A stretch of DNA of 13,072 nucleotides. Source: Clostridium sp. CAG:411 (GTDB taxonomy: Bacteria; Bacillota; Clostridia; Lachnospirales; Lachnospiraceae). The notes under the pieces were generated by a model that made no database searches, was not told the origin of the DNA, and saw only the letters and a program-made list of their open reading frames with translations. The position numbers were made by a program, and so were the translations under genes. This document shows, in pieces, positions 1 to 7,010 of this stretch; position 1 is the first letter of the stretch; the number at the start of each line of letters is the position of its first letter. Where the stretch lies: the NCBI GenBank assembly GCA_000437275.1, contig FR899732.1, positions 1-13,072 of the forward strand. Reading direction: 5' to 3'.

Positions 1-2
1 CA

Positions 3-56
3 GACAAACCCGAACAGATAAATAGTTTGATAGAAGAATTTGTTGCAAATATTTAA
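3..56 (+). CDS. C-terminal end of an unidentified protein (partial)
   Basis: An open frame enters from the left edge and ends at TAA 54-56, leaving 17 residues (…SLIEEFVANI). The other two forward frames are closed within the first 24 bases. The tail is too short to assign to a family. It could also be chance reading, because only the window edge limits it. Confidence 0.4.
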   Translation, partial: DKPEQINSLIEEFVANI

Positions 57-116
57 CAATAGACAACTTCCAGTTTGGAGGGATAAAAATAACGGTATAG
101 CAATTAAGGAGGACGT

Positions 117-185
117 ATGAAAAAAGAAGATATTATGATTTGCAGTAACTCTACTCTTCGTAGGTTGAGGATACTCATACACTGA
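117..185 (+). CDS. Possible 22-residue peptide or remnant start of a gene
   Basis: An ATG at 117 sits 4 nt after AAGGAGG (106-112), a ribosome binding site as good as that of any real gene here. The frame runs only 22 codons to TGA 183-185. The product starts MKKEDIMIC and is basic towards its end. I recognise no family. It overlaps the promoter of the next gene, so it is more likely the decayed start of a lost gene than a functional peptide, but a leader peptide cannot be excluded. Confidence 0.25.
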   Translation: MKKEDIMICSNSTLRRLRILIH

Positions 186-193
186 AATAAAAT
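165..193 (+). promoter_or_regulatory. Sigma-A-type promoter for the HTH regulator/methyltransferase pair
   Basis: TTGAGG (165-170), a 17-bp spacer, then TAAAAT (188-193). Transcription would begin near 200. This argues against the ATG at 200 as the start codon and for the ATG at 215, which has GGAGG at 202-206. Confidence 0.55.
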
Positions 194-214
194 GGTGTCA
201 TGGAGGTAACGAGC

Positions 215-905
215 ATGAATCAATATGTGACAGGTGCAGTTATTAAGAAACTGCGTGAGGAAAACAACATGACACAAGTACAACTGGCAGATAAACTGTC
301 GGTCAGTGCTAAGACAATTTCTAAATGGGAAACAGCCAAGGGATATCCGGACATCATACTATTAGAGCCAATTGCAGATGCCTTGTTTGTGTCAGTAACT
401 GAACTTATTTCCGGTAATACAGTGATTAATTCCAATGTATCGGCCAATATGCTGCGTTCACATTTCTATGTGTGTCCTGTATGTGGGAATATCATTCACA
501 GCATGGGAGAGGCTGTGCTTCAGTGTCATGGGCTGCAACTACAGTCATGGGCTGCAACTACAGCCGGAAGAAGCGGAGGAGACGGACGAACATCATAAAA
601 TCTTTGTAGAGCAGGTGGAAGATGAGTATTATGTGCAGATTGAGCATGATATGACAAAGCAGCATTATATTTCGTTTGTTGCGGCAGTTTCCTCAGATAG
701 GTTACAGATGGTAAAGCTTTATCCACAGAGTAATGCAGAGGCGAGATTTAAAATGAATGGTGTCAGAAGAATCTATTTCTACTGCAATCGGAGTGGACTG
801 TTCTATCTGGATGTAGTGAAAGGCATTGACGACCGAAGAAGCGGATATGATGATACTGAGGAAAGAAGGCAATTAGAGTCAGCCGCAAAGATTTTGTTTG
901 GGTAA
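215..905 (+). pseudogene. HTH (Xre) regulator with desulfoferrodoxin-like C-terminal domain, frameshifted by a 19-bp duplication
   Basis: The N-terminal half is a helix-turn-helix of the Xre/Cro type, with MTQVQLADKLSVSAKTISKWE as its recognition core. It is followed by a linker, a Cys-rich segment (FYVCPVCGN, then QCHG) and a region with an EHDMTKQHYISF motif resembling the desulfoferrodoxin iron-site segment. The reading frame breaks at a direct 19-nt duplication (526-544 and 545-563): the upstream frame then runs to a stop at 596-598, while the proper C-terminus continues one frame over to TAA 903-905. Removing one copy restores a continuous protein of about 223 aa with no other defect. 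The start at 215 is chosen because GGAGG lies 8 nt upstream. The methyltransferase follows 13 nt after the end, so the two were probably one operon, perhaps with the regulator controlling it. As written, the cell would make a truncated protein of about 127 aa that keeps the HTH but loses the sensor-like domain. An assembly or strain-specific change is possible. Confidence 0.85.
526..563 (+). repeat. Perfect 19-bp tandem duplication inside the HTH regulator gene
   Basis: The unit TCATGGGCTGCAACTACAG occurs at 526-544 and again at 545-563 with no mismatch. Because 19 is not a multiple of three, the second copy shifts the frame by +1. Perfect identity implies a recent event, such as slipped replication, and such units can be lost again by the same route. 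Confidence 0.95.
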
Positions 906-918
906 TGGGGGGATTAGA

Positions 919-1794
919 ATGGATCATATGACTGCAAAGGTAAGCGGTTTTGCAAGAGCTTACCATTATAAAAATAATAATGTTCACATTTTTACAGATA
1001 ATATTGCTGAAAAACTGCTGGGGGATGATTACAATCAGATAGCAAAAAGTCTGTCTGATGGAATTGATTTTTTCTGTCCGGGATTTGAAGGAACGAGTGA
1101 AGATGGATTACGGTTTATTCTGGACAGGCAATTATCACCATCTGTATTAGGAAGAAGTGCATTTTGTGAGGATAAATTAGCAGATGCGATAGTGGATGGA
1201 TGTAAACAGTATCTGGTGTTTGCCGCTGGTTATGATACCTATGCATTAAGGCGTGAAGATGAATCTATAACGGTGTTTGAACTTGATTACTCGCAGATGC
1301 TAAATGATAAGACAGAACGCATTCGGAAAGCACAGCTAATAACATCTGCTGTAGATGTACCATGTGATCTGGCAGATGCAACGTGGAAAGAAAAGCTCCT
1401 GGCAGCAGGGTATGGGAAGGAACAAAAAGCCTTTGGCAGTCTGTTAGGAATCAGTTACTATCTGGAAAAGGCAGATTTTGAGGATCTGCTTTGTGGAGTG
1501 AGTGAAATTATGGCGATTGGTTCAGCCATTTGTTTTGATTATCCATCTGTGGACGAAAGTGCTGAAACAAGAAAAACGCAGATGCTGGCAACGGCTGCCG
1601 GAGAACAGATGAAAGCACGCTATTCATATGAGGAGTTGGATAAGCCTTTGCAGAAGTATGGATTTGCACTGATAGAACATTTGAATGCAGAAAAAATGAC
1701 AGATAGATATTTTAAGGAATACAATCAAGCAAATCCGAGATATAAGATGCAGTCGCCTATTGGTATTGGGTATGTATATGCTGTAAAAAGATAA
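919..1794 (+). CDS. Class I SAM-dependent methyltransferase, leucine carboxyl methyltransferase (LCM) family
   Basis: The 291-aa protein has the layout of LCM-type methyltransferases. An N-terminal cap carries R-S-A-F-C, then comes the SAM-binding motif I FAAGYDTYALR (compare G-A-G-x-D-T-R in the family), an acidic FELDYSQML strand end that would hold the SAM ribose, a central VPCDLAD segment and GSLLGISYYL. LCM proteins transfer a methyl group to carboxylates or other small acceptors; the substrate here cannot be told. Length and ends look complete. The start is ATG 919, with a G6 run (907-912) as the ribosome binding site; a TTG at 898 would add seven residues but has no such site. It lies 13 nt after the broken regulator gene and probably shares its promoter at 165-193. 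Confidence 0.85.
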   Translation: MDHMTAKVSGFARAYHYKNNNVHIFTDNIAEKLLGDDYNQIAKSLSDGIDFFCPGFEGTSEDGLRFILDRQLSPSVLGRSAFCEDKLADAIVDGCKQYLVFAAGYDTYALRREDESITVFELDYSQMLNDKTERIRKAQLITSAVDVPCDLADATWKEKLLAAGYGKEQKAFGSLLGISYYLEKADFEDLLCGVSEIMAIGSAICFDYPSVDESAETRKTQMLATAAGEQMKARYSYEELDKPLQKYGFALIEHLNAEKMTDRYFKEYNQANPRYKMQSPIGIGYVYAVKR

Positions 1795-1869
1795 GAAGTA
1801 TCATTTTTTCTATCAGATGTTAGTGGAAAATCTGTCTTAAGTTTTAAGCACAGATGGGGAAGAAATATT

Positions 1870-2046
1870 TTGGATAAATACAAAGTAAAAGTCAACCCCA
1901 GAGCAATCCGTGAATTAGACCACATTTACGAATATATTGCAAATGAGAAATTGGCTCCTGAAAATGCCAAAGGGCAGGTAGACAGAATTAAGAATTACCA
2001 TAGTTCCAACGAATCCTCCGTATCTATTCATATCTGCATATTATAG
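1870..2046 (+). pseudogene. ParE/RelE-type toxin, N-terminal remnant
   Basis: The frame from TTG 1870 starts YKVKVNPRAIRELDHIYEYI and continues with A-N-E-K-L-A-P-E-N-A-K. This is the typical opening of ParE/RelE-superfamily toxins, whose full proteins are about 90-100 aa and act on gyrase or ribosome-bound mRNA. Here similarity stops after VDRIK near 1992. The remaining 17 codons look unrelated, and the frame ends at TAG 2044-2046 after 58 residues, so the C-terminal strands and catalytic or gyrase-contact residues are missing. No intact antitoxin gene lies upstream: the interval 1795-1869 after the methyltransferase is too short. I read it as the decayed end of a lost toxin-antitoxin pair. 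The start codon is uncertain because the same frame is open further upstream. Confidence 0.65.
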
Positions 2047-2080
2047 TAGAAGGATAGCTGTGAAGGCATCCTTCTATTTT
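2047..2080 (+). terminator. Hairpin terminator after the toxin remnant
   Basis: TAGAAGGAT (2047-2055) pairs perfectly with ATCCTTCTA (2068-2076) around a 12-nt loop, and TTTT follows (2077-2080). The T tract is short, so efficiency may be moderate. It would stop transcripts from the methyltransferase and toxin region before the ATPase gene. Confidence 0.6.
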
Positions 2081-2110
2081 ACGATAGGAAGATTGGAGTG
2101 GTATTGTATA

Positions 2111-2139
2111 TTGATATTTATTTTTGCAAAATGAATAAT
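2111..2139 (+). promoter_or_regulatory. Candidate promoter upstream of the AAA ATPase
   Basis: TTGATA (2111-2116), a 17-bp spacer, then AATAAT (2134-2139), each one base from consensus. It lies 118 bp before the ATPase start codon and after the terminator at 2047-2080. Confidence 0.4.
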
Positions 2140-2142
2140 GTG

Positions 2143-2245
2143 TAAAAAGTGGGAATAGCATAATGACAGATGGGATAGACTATGTTAAAATGTGCCTATA
2201 AATCATATTGCCGAAAAATAAAAAAAATTTAAAAAGTGGGAATAG
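2143..2245 (+). repeat. 16-bp direct repeat in the leader of the AAA ATPase gene
   Basis: TAAAAAGTGGGAATAG occurs at 2143-2158 and again at 2230-2245, 87 bp apart and identical. The second copy runs into the ribosome binding site of the ATPase gene; the first is followed by an ATG at 2162 with no good ribosome binding site. It may mark a duplication of the leader. Confidence 0.6.
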
Positions 2246-2256
2246 GAGATGGCGGC

Positions 2257-3450
2257 ATGCAACTTATCGTAAGACAAAAGTATTTAGATGAATTGATTGA
2301 ATTGTATGGAACACCAGATATAAAAGTTATTACAGGTATCAGGCGAAGTGGCAAATCAGTATTACTGCAGGAGTTTGTCACATACCTGCAGTCATTAGAG
2401 GAGCAGGTAAATATTGTAATGATAAACCTTCAGGAATTAGAGTATGATCATTTGTTAGAGTATCATGCATTGCATAAGTATATTCTGGAACAATACAAAG
2501 AGGGAATGACGAATGTTTTATTGATTGACGAGGTTCAGTTGTGTGCTCAGTTTGAGCTTGCAATCAATAGCATTTACACAAAAGGAATTTATGATATTTA
2601 TATTACTGGTTCAAATGCATTTTTGCTAAGTTCAGATTTAGCAACACTTTTCACTGGAAGAACGATGGAAATAAAGGTGTATCCATTTTCTTTCGTGGAA
2701 TATCTAACTTATTATGAAATTACAGATGGATATGAAGATGCCTTTGATCAGTATGTCCGGACTGGTGGTATGCCGGGAGCTTATGTATATAAGACTGAGG
2801 ATAGACAGTATGACTATGTCGGAGATGTGTATGCAACCATTCTTATCAGAGACCTGGTTGAAAAGTATAAGATAAGAAATAAAGCAGAGTTTACCAATAT
2901 ATCTGAATTTATGATGGACAATATCGGTAACTTACTTTCTCCCAATAATATCAGCAAAACCTTAAAGAATGACCAAAGCGAGATAACCAGAAAGACGGTA
3001 TCGAAATACATTGGCTATTTGGAAAATGCTTTTCTGTTCTATGAGGCAAAACGGTATGATTTAAAGGGGAAAAAATATCTGGCGAACAATAGTAAGTATT
3101 ATCTTTGCGATTCGTCATTCCGCTATGCGGTTAATGGTACACGAAACATGGATTTTGGAAGAGTTTATGAGAATATTGTTTATCTGGAGTTACGCAGAAG
3201 AGGATATGAGGTATATGTGGGAAAGCTCTATAAAAAGGAAGTAGACTTTGTGGCTAAGAAACGTGAGACGCAAATATATATTCAGGTAAGTGATAATATT
3301 TCGGATGAGAAAACATTTGAAAGAGAATATTCGCCATTGCTTGCAATAAGAGATGCATATCCTAAGATGATAATTGCAAGGACACATCATGAAACTTATG
3401 ATTATCAAGGTGTGCAAGTTGTGGACATTTGCAGATGGTTACGAGAATAG
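2257..3450 (+). CDS. AAA-family ATP-binding protein with C-terminal DUF4143 domain
   Basis: The 397-aa protein has a Walker A motif GIRRSGKS at residues 27-34 and a Walker B LLIDEVQ with D91/E92. A sensor-like ITGSNAFLLSSDLATLFTGR segment and the family-typical YPFSFVEYL follow. The C-terminal third has the DUF4143 pattern: a glutamate in YENIVYLELRRRGYEV, then EVDFVAKK (D330) and YIQVS, which together resemble the metal site of a PD-(D/E)XK fold. These ATPases are abundant in gut bacteria and archaea; their role is unsettled, and nuclease or DNA-related activity is only inferred. The length is normal and the gene looks intact. ATG 2257 is chosen because AGGAGA (2244-2249) lies just upstream; a GTG at 2236 has no such site. 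It stands alone, like many members of the family found in accessory DNA. Confidence 0.9.
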   Translation: MQLIVRQKYLDELIELYGTPDIKVITGIRRSGKSVLLQEFVTYLQSLEEQVNIVMINLQELEYDHLLEYHALHKYILEQYKEGMTNVLLIDEVQLCAQFELAINSIYTKGIYDIYITGSNAFLLSSDLATLFTGRTMEIKVYPFSFVEYLTYYEITDGYEDAFDQYVRTGGMPGAYVYKTEDRQYDYVGDVYATILIRDLVEKYKIRNKAEFTNISEFMMDNIGNLLSPNNISKTLKNDQSEITRKTVSKYIGYLENAFLFYEAKRYDLKGKKYLANNSKYYLCDSSFRYAVNGTRNMDFGRVYENIVYLELRRRGYEVYVGKLYKKEVDFVAKKRETQIYIQVSDNISDEKTFEREYSPLLAIRDAYPKMIIARTHHETYDYQGVQVVDICRWLRE

Positions 3451-3553
3451 TATCATTTTGACAGGAGTTGCAATAGGGATGGGGAGTCTATGATTTGTAG
3501 CTGATGTGTGGTAAGATAGATTTGTAAATCGGAATTTGAAGGAGGAAAGTATA

Positions 3554-3883
3554 ATGAGTATAGTTGTTAATATATATTATTTCGGCGAAAATGGTTCTGC
3601 ACGAAAATTTGCAAAGGAGATGATTTCGAGCGGTACTGTTGATGCAATCAGAAATGAAGCGGGAAACGTTAGATATGATTATTTTTTTCCTCTGGAGGAT
3701 GAAGAAACTGTGCTACTGATTGACAGTTGGGAAAATCAAGAGAGCATTGATTTTCACCATCAATCACCCATGATGAATAAGATTGCGGAGTTAAGAGATA
3801 AATATAATCTTCACATGAAAGTGGAGCGATATCAGTCAGAAGATACGATTCCTGACACTGATCAAAAATATATAAGAAATTGA
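3554..3883 (+). CDS. Antibiotic biosynthesis monooxygenase (ABM) fold protein, putative quinol monooxygenase
   Basis: The 109-aa protein opens with a beta strand (SIVVNIYYF) and a helix (ARKFAKEMIS). It then has NEAGNVRYDYFFPLEDEETVLLIDSWENQESIDFHHQSP, the pattern of small ABM-domain proteins: an R-Y-x-Y/F strand, a W-x-N/D loop and a histidine-rich helix start. ABM proteins are dimeric ferredoxin-like barrels that oxidise quinols or degrade haem, or have no known activity. The start is ATG 3554 with GGAGGA at 3541-3546. A cupin gene follows after 40 bp, so the two are likely co-transcribed and may act on the same small molecule or in redox stress. No firm promoter is visible in the 103 bp upstream: TTGACA (3458-3463) has no -10 at proper spacing. 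Confidence 0.8.
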   Translation: MSIVVNIYYFGENGSARKFAKEMISSGTVDAIRNEAGNVRYDYFFPLEDEETVLLIDSWENQESIDFHHQSPMMNKIAELRDKYNLHMKVERYQSEDTIPDTDQKYIRN

Positions 3884-3923
3884 TAACTTCCAGTTTTTGG
3901 AGATGACAGGAGGTTAAAAAGAA

Positions 3924-4256
3924 ATGGAGTTTATTAGTCGTAAAAGCATAGTGGAATTCTCAAATCCGGGAGTTGTTTCAAGACAATTGCTAAATAATGA
4001 AAATTCATCCAGTGAAAGAGTGACGATTACAGAAGTTCACCTTGAAGAGGGGGCGTGTCAGCCAAGGCATAGGCATAATGCATCGGAGCAGGTCTGGTAT
4101 GCAACAAAGGGAATGGGTAAATTATTACTTGCAGATGATATGGAAAAAGAATTTGTTGCAGGTGATGTTGTTCGATTTGCCGATGAAGATGTGCATGGTT
4201 TACGAAATGATGGAAAGGAAGAATTTGTATATTTATCCGTAACGGCACACCTATAA
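3924..4256 (+). CDS. Small cupin-domain protein
   Basis: A single-domain cupin of 110 aa. Motif 1 is visible as EGACQPRHRHNASEQVWYATKG, with the metal-ligand set H-x-H and a downstream acidic residue. Motif 2 is AGDVVRFADEDVHGLRN, where the second-motif histidine is kept but the usual P-x-G is replaced by D-E-D. Single-domain cupins bind a metal and include isomerases, dioxygenases and sensors, so no substrate can be given. The start ATG 3924 has AGGAGG (3908-3913) upstream. It follows the ABM-fold gene by 40 bp on the same strand. Downstream, 4257-4450 holds no gene I can support, and only a weak CCCTTG/CAGGG hairpin at 4324-4340 might terminate the transcript. Confidence 0.85.
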   Translation: MEFISRKSIVEFSNPGVVSRQLLNNENSSSERVTITEVHLEEGACQPRHRHNASEQVWYATKGMGKLLLADDMEKEFVAGDVVRFADEDVHGLRNDGKEEFVYLSVTAHL

Positions 4257-4450
4257 ATTTTAAATATGCTTATAAAGATGAAAAGTAGTTTTTAAACTTA
4301 TTATCAAAGAAATCAGGAAGAATGCCCTTGCTTTCAGGGAAAAGATAATAACGATTATGTAATAGGGAAAAGAGGATTTGTACTACTAAAAAGTTTGGTT
4401 TTGTCGTTGTGCTTCCATAGGTATACGGAGTTGGAGTTAAAAACACTTGG

Positions 4451-4501
4451 TTGACAACAGGAAATGTGCATAATATAATTTAACATATACCCGTAAGGGT
4501 A
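4451..4501 (+). promoter_or_regulatory. Consensus promoter and CsoR-like operator of csoR
   Basis: TTGACA (4451-4456), a 17-bp spacer and TATAAT (4474-4479) form a perfect sigma-A promoter. Just downstream lies the palindrome TACCC-GTAA-GGGTA (4488-4501), between the transcription start and the AGGAGGT ribosome binding site. C-tract/G-tract dyads flanked by TA are the known form of CsoR/RcnR-family operators, so autoregulation is likely. Confidence 0.85.
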
Positions 4502-4515
4502 CTAGGAGGTGGCAT

Positions 4516-4788
4516 ATGAAGCAGTGTATGGATTCTGATAATTTACATCGTAGATTAAAAAAAATAATAGGACAGGTTCAGGCAATTGACCGCATGATAG
4601 ATGAAGATGTACCATGTGAAGATGTTCTTTCACAGATAAATGCTGCAAAATCGGCATTGCATGGATGTGGAAAGGTTGTTCTGGAAGGACATATTAAGCA
4701 TTGCGTCAGAGATGGAATAGAGCATGGCGATGCGGATAAGACAATTGAGAATTTTACAAAGGCAGTTGAGCGATTTGCAAATATGTAG
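4516..4788 (+). CDS. csoR: CsoR-family metal-sensing transcriptional repressor
   Basis: The 90-aa all-helical DUF156 protein opens with the typical LHRRLKKIIGQVQAIDRMI. Cysteine 34 (VPCEDVL), histidine 59 and cysteine 63 (GHIKHC) have the spacing of the Cu(I) ligands C36, H61 and C65 of Mycobacterium tuberculosis CsoR. The N-terminal histidine that marks nickel sensors such as RcnR is replaced by K2, and the last ligand is Cys rather than the Glu of FrmR. A Cu(I)-type CsoR is therefore the best reading, inferred from ligand pattern. An extra C51 lies in the middle helix. The start ATG 4516 follows AGGAGGT (4504-4510). The gene ends with its own hairpin terminator, and the ATPase gene has a second promoter with similar operators, so CsoR should repress both until metal binds. 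Confidence 0.9.
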   Translation: MKQCMDSDNLHRRLKKIIGQVQAIDRMIDEDVPCEDVLSQINAAKSALHGCGKVVLEGHIKHCVRDGIEHGDADKTIENFTKAVERFANM

Positions 4789-4805
4789 CAGAATGCGATA
4801 TCAGG

Positions 4806-4831
4806 AAGCAGTTGTTTTGACTGCTTTTTTT
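4806..4831 (+). terminator. Intrinsic terminator of csoR
   Basis: AAGCAGT (4806-4812) pairs perfectly with ACTGCTT (4820-4826) around a 7-nt loop and runs into a seven-T tract (4825-4831). It lies 18 bp after the csoR stop codon and ends just before the ATPase promoter, so the two genes are transcribed separately. Confidence 0.85.
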
Positions 4832-4840
4832 AATACGGTA

Positions 4841-4892
4841 TTGACAACCCATACCCCTATATGTATAATAAACCTATACCTATATAGGTATA
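4841..4892 (+). promoter_or_regulatory. Consensus promoter with two CsoR-like sites for the P-type ATPase
   Basis: TTGACA (4841-4846), 17 bp, TATAAT (4864-4869): a second perfect promoter. The spacer and -10 carry ATACCCCTATATGTAT (4851-4866), an imperfect dyad. Directly after the -10 is TATACCTATATAGGTATA (4875-4892), an exact 18-bp palindrome. Both share the ATACC…GGTAT half-sites of the csoR operator. Repressor bound at both would cover the promoter and its start. Confidence 0.85.
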
Positions 4893-4906
4893 AAAGGAGG
4901 AAAATC

Positions 4907-6787
4907 ATGAAGAAAATAATGTATAAACTTGATGAATTTCTGGAAATAGGCGGTATTAGGAAGGATATTATCATGCTGGCTATTTCAGGAATAGCTGTTG
5001 TTTTGAGTCTGGCAAACTTTCAGCCGTTTCCATTTGATATGGCTTGGATTGCTATTGTTTTATGTGGTATTCCGATTATTTTGGAAGCAGTCATAGGGCT
5101 TGTAACTGCATTTGACATCAAAGCAGATGTACTTGTATCGCTGGCGCTTATTGCATCTATCTGTATTGGTCAGGATTTTGCAGCAGGTGAAGTAGCATTT
5201 ATTATGCAGCTTGGAGCTTTGTTAGAAGAGCTAACTGTAGCTAAGGCAAGAGCCGGAATTGAAAAACTGGTACATCTGACACCACAGACTGCACATGTGA
5301 TTATTGATGAAAAAGAAAAAGTGATACAGGTACAGGAGGTACAGGTAAATGATATCTTAAAAGTATTGCCGGGAGAAACTGTTCCAGTCGATGGAGTTAT
5401 TATTTCAGGTCAGACATCTATAAATCAGGCGGTTATGACAGGAGAGTCACTTCCCGTTGATAAGACTGCCGGAGATACGGTTTCTTCTGGTACGATCAAC
5501 CAGTTTGGTGCATTTGAAATGCGTGCGACAAAGGTAGGTAAGGACAGTTCCATACAGCGTATGATACATCTGGTACAGTCTGCAGATGCCGGAAAGGCAA
5601 AGATTGTAGGGATTGCTGACCGATGGGCTACATGGATTGTCATTATTGCATTGACAGCAGCACTGCTTACATGGCTGCTTACAGGAAAGATCCTTCGTGC
5701 GGTAACGATTCTGGTTGTGTTCTGCCCATGTGCACTTGTTCTGGCCACCCCTACAGCCATTATGGCAGCAATTGGCAATGCTACAAAGCATGGATTTCTT
5801 GTAAGAGAGGGAGATGCACTGGAACGGTTAGCAGGGGTATCAAAAATTACATTTGATAAAACCGGAACGCTTACCTATGGAACTCCGAAAGTAATAAAAG
5901 TTCAAAGTGCATTTTTAAATATGAGTGAAGCAGAGATATATGCTTTATGTGCAGCTGCGGAGCAATCATCAGAGCATCCTCTGGGAAAAGCAGTAGTGAG
6001 ATGTTTTACACAGGAAAATGGTTTTGAGCTTTTGAAATCGACTGAATTTAAAATGATTCCGGGCAGAGGCGTATCTGCCGTGGTTGATGATTATCTTGTT
6101 CTGGCGGGTAACAAAGAGATGCTTAGAGAAAATCAGGTTTCTATCGGTGATGACTGGGAGTTGAAGGCTGATGAATATATTAACAAAGGGTGTACCGTTA
6201 TCTATGTGGCAGCGAACGGTTTTTTTGTAGGATATGTTGCTCTGGCAGATACCATTCGCCAAGAAAGTGCAGATACAATTCGATCACTAAAGGGCTTAAA
6301 TGTAATGCCGGTACTACTTACAGGAGACAATGAGAGAGCTGCGGCAACAATTGCAAAACAACTTGGAATATTGGATGTGCATGCGAATTGCCTTCCGGAA
6401 GATAAATTAAAACACATTCGGGATTATCAGAGTAATCATGAGATGGTATGCATGATTGGAGACGGAATCAATGATGTTCCTGCTTTAAAGGCTGCTGATG
6501 TTGGCATCGCCATGGGCGGTATAGGAAGTGATATTGCTGTAGACGCAGCTGACATAGCACTGATTGATGATGAGGTGAAGGAACTGCCGCATTTGTTGGC
6601 ACTTTCAAAACGGATGATGACAACGATAAAGATAAATATGTCTTTTTCAATGGGACTTAATTTTGTTGCCATAGTGCTGGCTATGACAGGAATTCTTAAT
6701 CCTGTTATTGGAGCATTGGTACATAATGCAGGCTCTGTGCTTGTAATTACTAATTCAGCATTGCTGTTAAAATGGAGGAAAAAATGA
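4907..6787 (+). CDS. Heavy-metal P1B-type ATPase without an N-terminal metal-binding domain
   Basis: The 626-aa membrane pump has every core P-type motif: TGES near 178-181, CPC at 273-275 in the metal-channel helix, the phosphorylated DKTGT aspartate at 317, the P1B-specific HP at 357-358 and GDGIND at 518-523. Ahead of these are the expected early membrane helices (from about residue 20), but the protein has no CxxC heavy-metal-associated domain. It should export a soft metal ion using ATP. Linkage to CsoR and the CPC motif suggest Cu(I). However, the last helix reads HNAGSVLVITNSALLL and lacks the M-x-x-S-S signature of Cu(I) pumps, so specificity is open. ATG 4907 is taken as start because AAAAGGAGG lies 6 nt upstream; longer readings enter the csoR terminator. 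The stop overlaps the next start (ATGA, 6784-6787). Confidence 0.9.
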   Translation: MKKIMYKLDEFLEIGGIRKDIIMLAISGIAVVLSLANFQPFPFDMAWIAIVLCGIPIILEAVIGLVTAFDIKADVLVSLALIASICIGQDFAAGEVAFIMQLGALLEELTVAKARAGIEKLVHLTPQTAHVIIDEKEKVIQVQEVQVNDILKVLPGETVPVDGVIISGQTSINQAVMTGESLPVDKTAGDTVSSGTINQFGAFEMRATKVGKDSSIQRMIHLVQSADAGKAKIVGIADRWATWIVIIALTAALLTWLLTGKILRAVTILVVFCPCALVLATPTAIMAAIGNATKHGFLVREGDALERLAGVSKITFDKTGTLTYGTPKVIKVQSAFLNMSEAEIYALCAAAEQSSEHPLGKAVVRCFTQENGFELLKSTEFKMIPGRGVSAVVDDYLVLAGNKEMLRENQVSIGDDWELKADEYINKGCTVIYVAANGFFVGYVALADTIRQESADTIRSLKGLNVMPVLLTGDNERAAATIAKQLGILDVHANCLPEDKLKHIRDYQSNHEMVCMIGDGINDVPALKAADVGIAMGGIGSDIAVDAADIALIDDEVKELPHLLALSKRMMTTIKINMSFSMGLNFVAIVLAMTGILNPVIGALVHNAGSVLVITNSALLLKWRKK

Positions 6788-7002
6788 TAGTGAAAATGAT
6801 TGGTGCATTAATTGGATTATTGATTTTTGGATTTGGGCTGTATTATCTGATAAAAGAGAAGGATGATAAAGAATCCAGAACTATATATACGGTAGTCAGT
6901 ATAGTGGTTCGTAAAGAAGTAAAAGCAATTTATGATCAATTGATAAAACTTCCAAAATTGAAATATGGTGGAGTGGTTGCACATCCGGAATTTTATCATT
7001 GA
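6784..7002 (+). CDS. Small single-pass membrane protein, translationally coupled to the P-type ATPase
   Basis: The 72-aa protein begins with a strong transmembrane helix (residues 3-24, IGALIGLLIFGFGLYYLI), followed by a charged KEKDDKES turn. Its start shares four bases with the ATPase stop, and GGAGG at 6774-6778 lies inside the ATPase gene, so translation is coupled and the product probably assists or accompanies the pump. Residues about 37-45 (IYTVVSIVV) look like the start of a second membrane helix. That helix is not completed: from about 46 the sequence is polar and basic (RKEVKAIYDQLIKLPKLKYG), ending H-P-E-F-Y-H. This suggests the original C-terminus was replaced by a deletion or insertion, with the odd repeat-rich sequence at 7011-7090 beyond. 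I recognise no named family. Confidence 0.65.
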   Translation: MIVKMIGALIGLLIFGFGLYYLIKEKDDKESRTIYTVVSIVVRKEVKAIYDQLIKLPKLKYGGVVAHPEFYH

Positions 7003-7010
7003 CAACGATA

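Noticed and set aside
65..80. A shared ACTTCCAGTTT string at 65-75 and 3886-3896
   Set aside because: Only 11 bp, with no further similarity around it; likely chance or a weak hairpin after stop codons.
3458..3494. A promoter for the ABM-fold gene from TTGACA 3458 or TTGCAA 3468 with TATGAT 3489
   Set aside because: Spacing is 25 or 15 bp, outside the usual 16-18 bp.
4724..4906. An N-terminal extension of the P-type ATPase
   Set aside because: It overlaps the csoR end, the terminator and the operator region, and has no metal-binding motif.
5425..5791. Antisense frames of over 110 codons within the ATPase gene
   Set aside because: Shadow frames opposite a strongly conserved gene, with no ribosome binding site and no recognisable domain.
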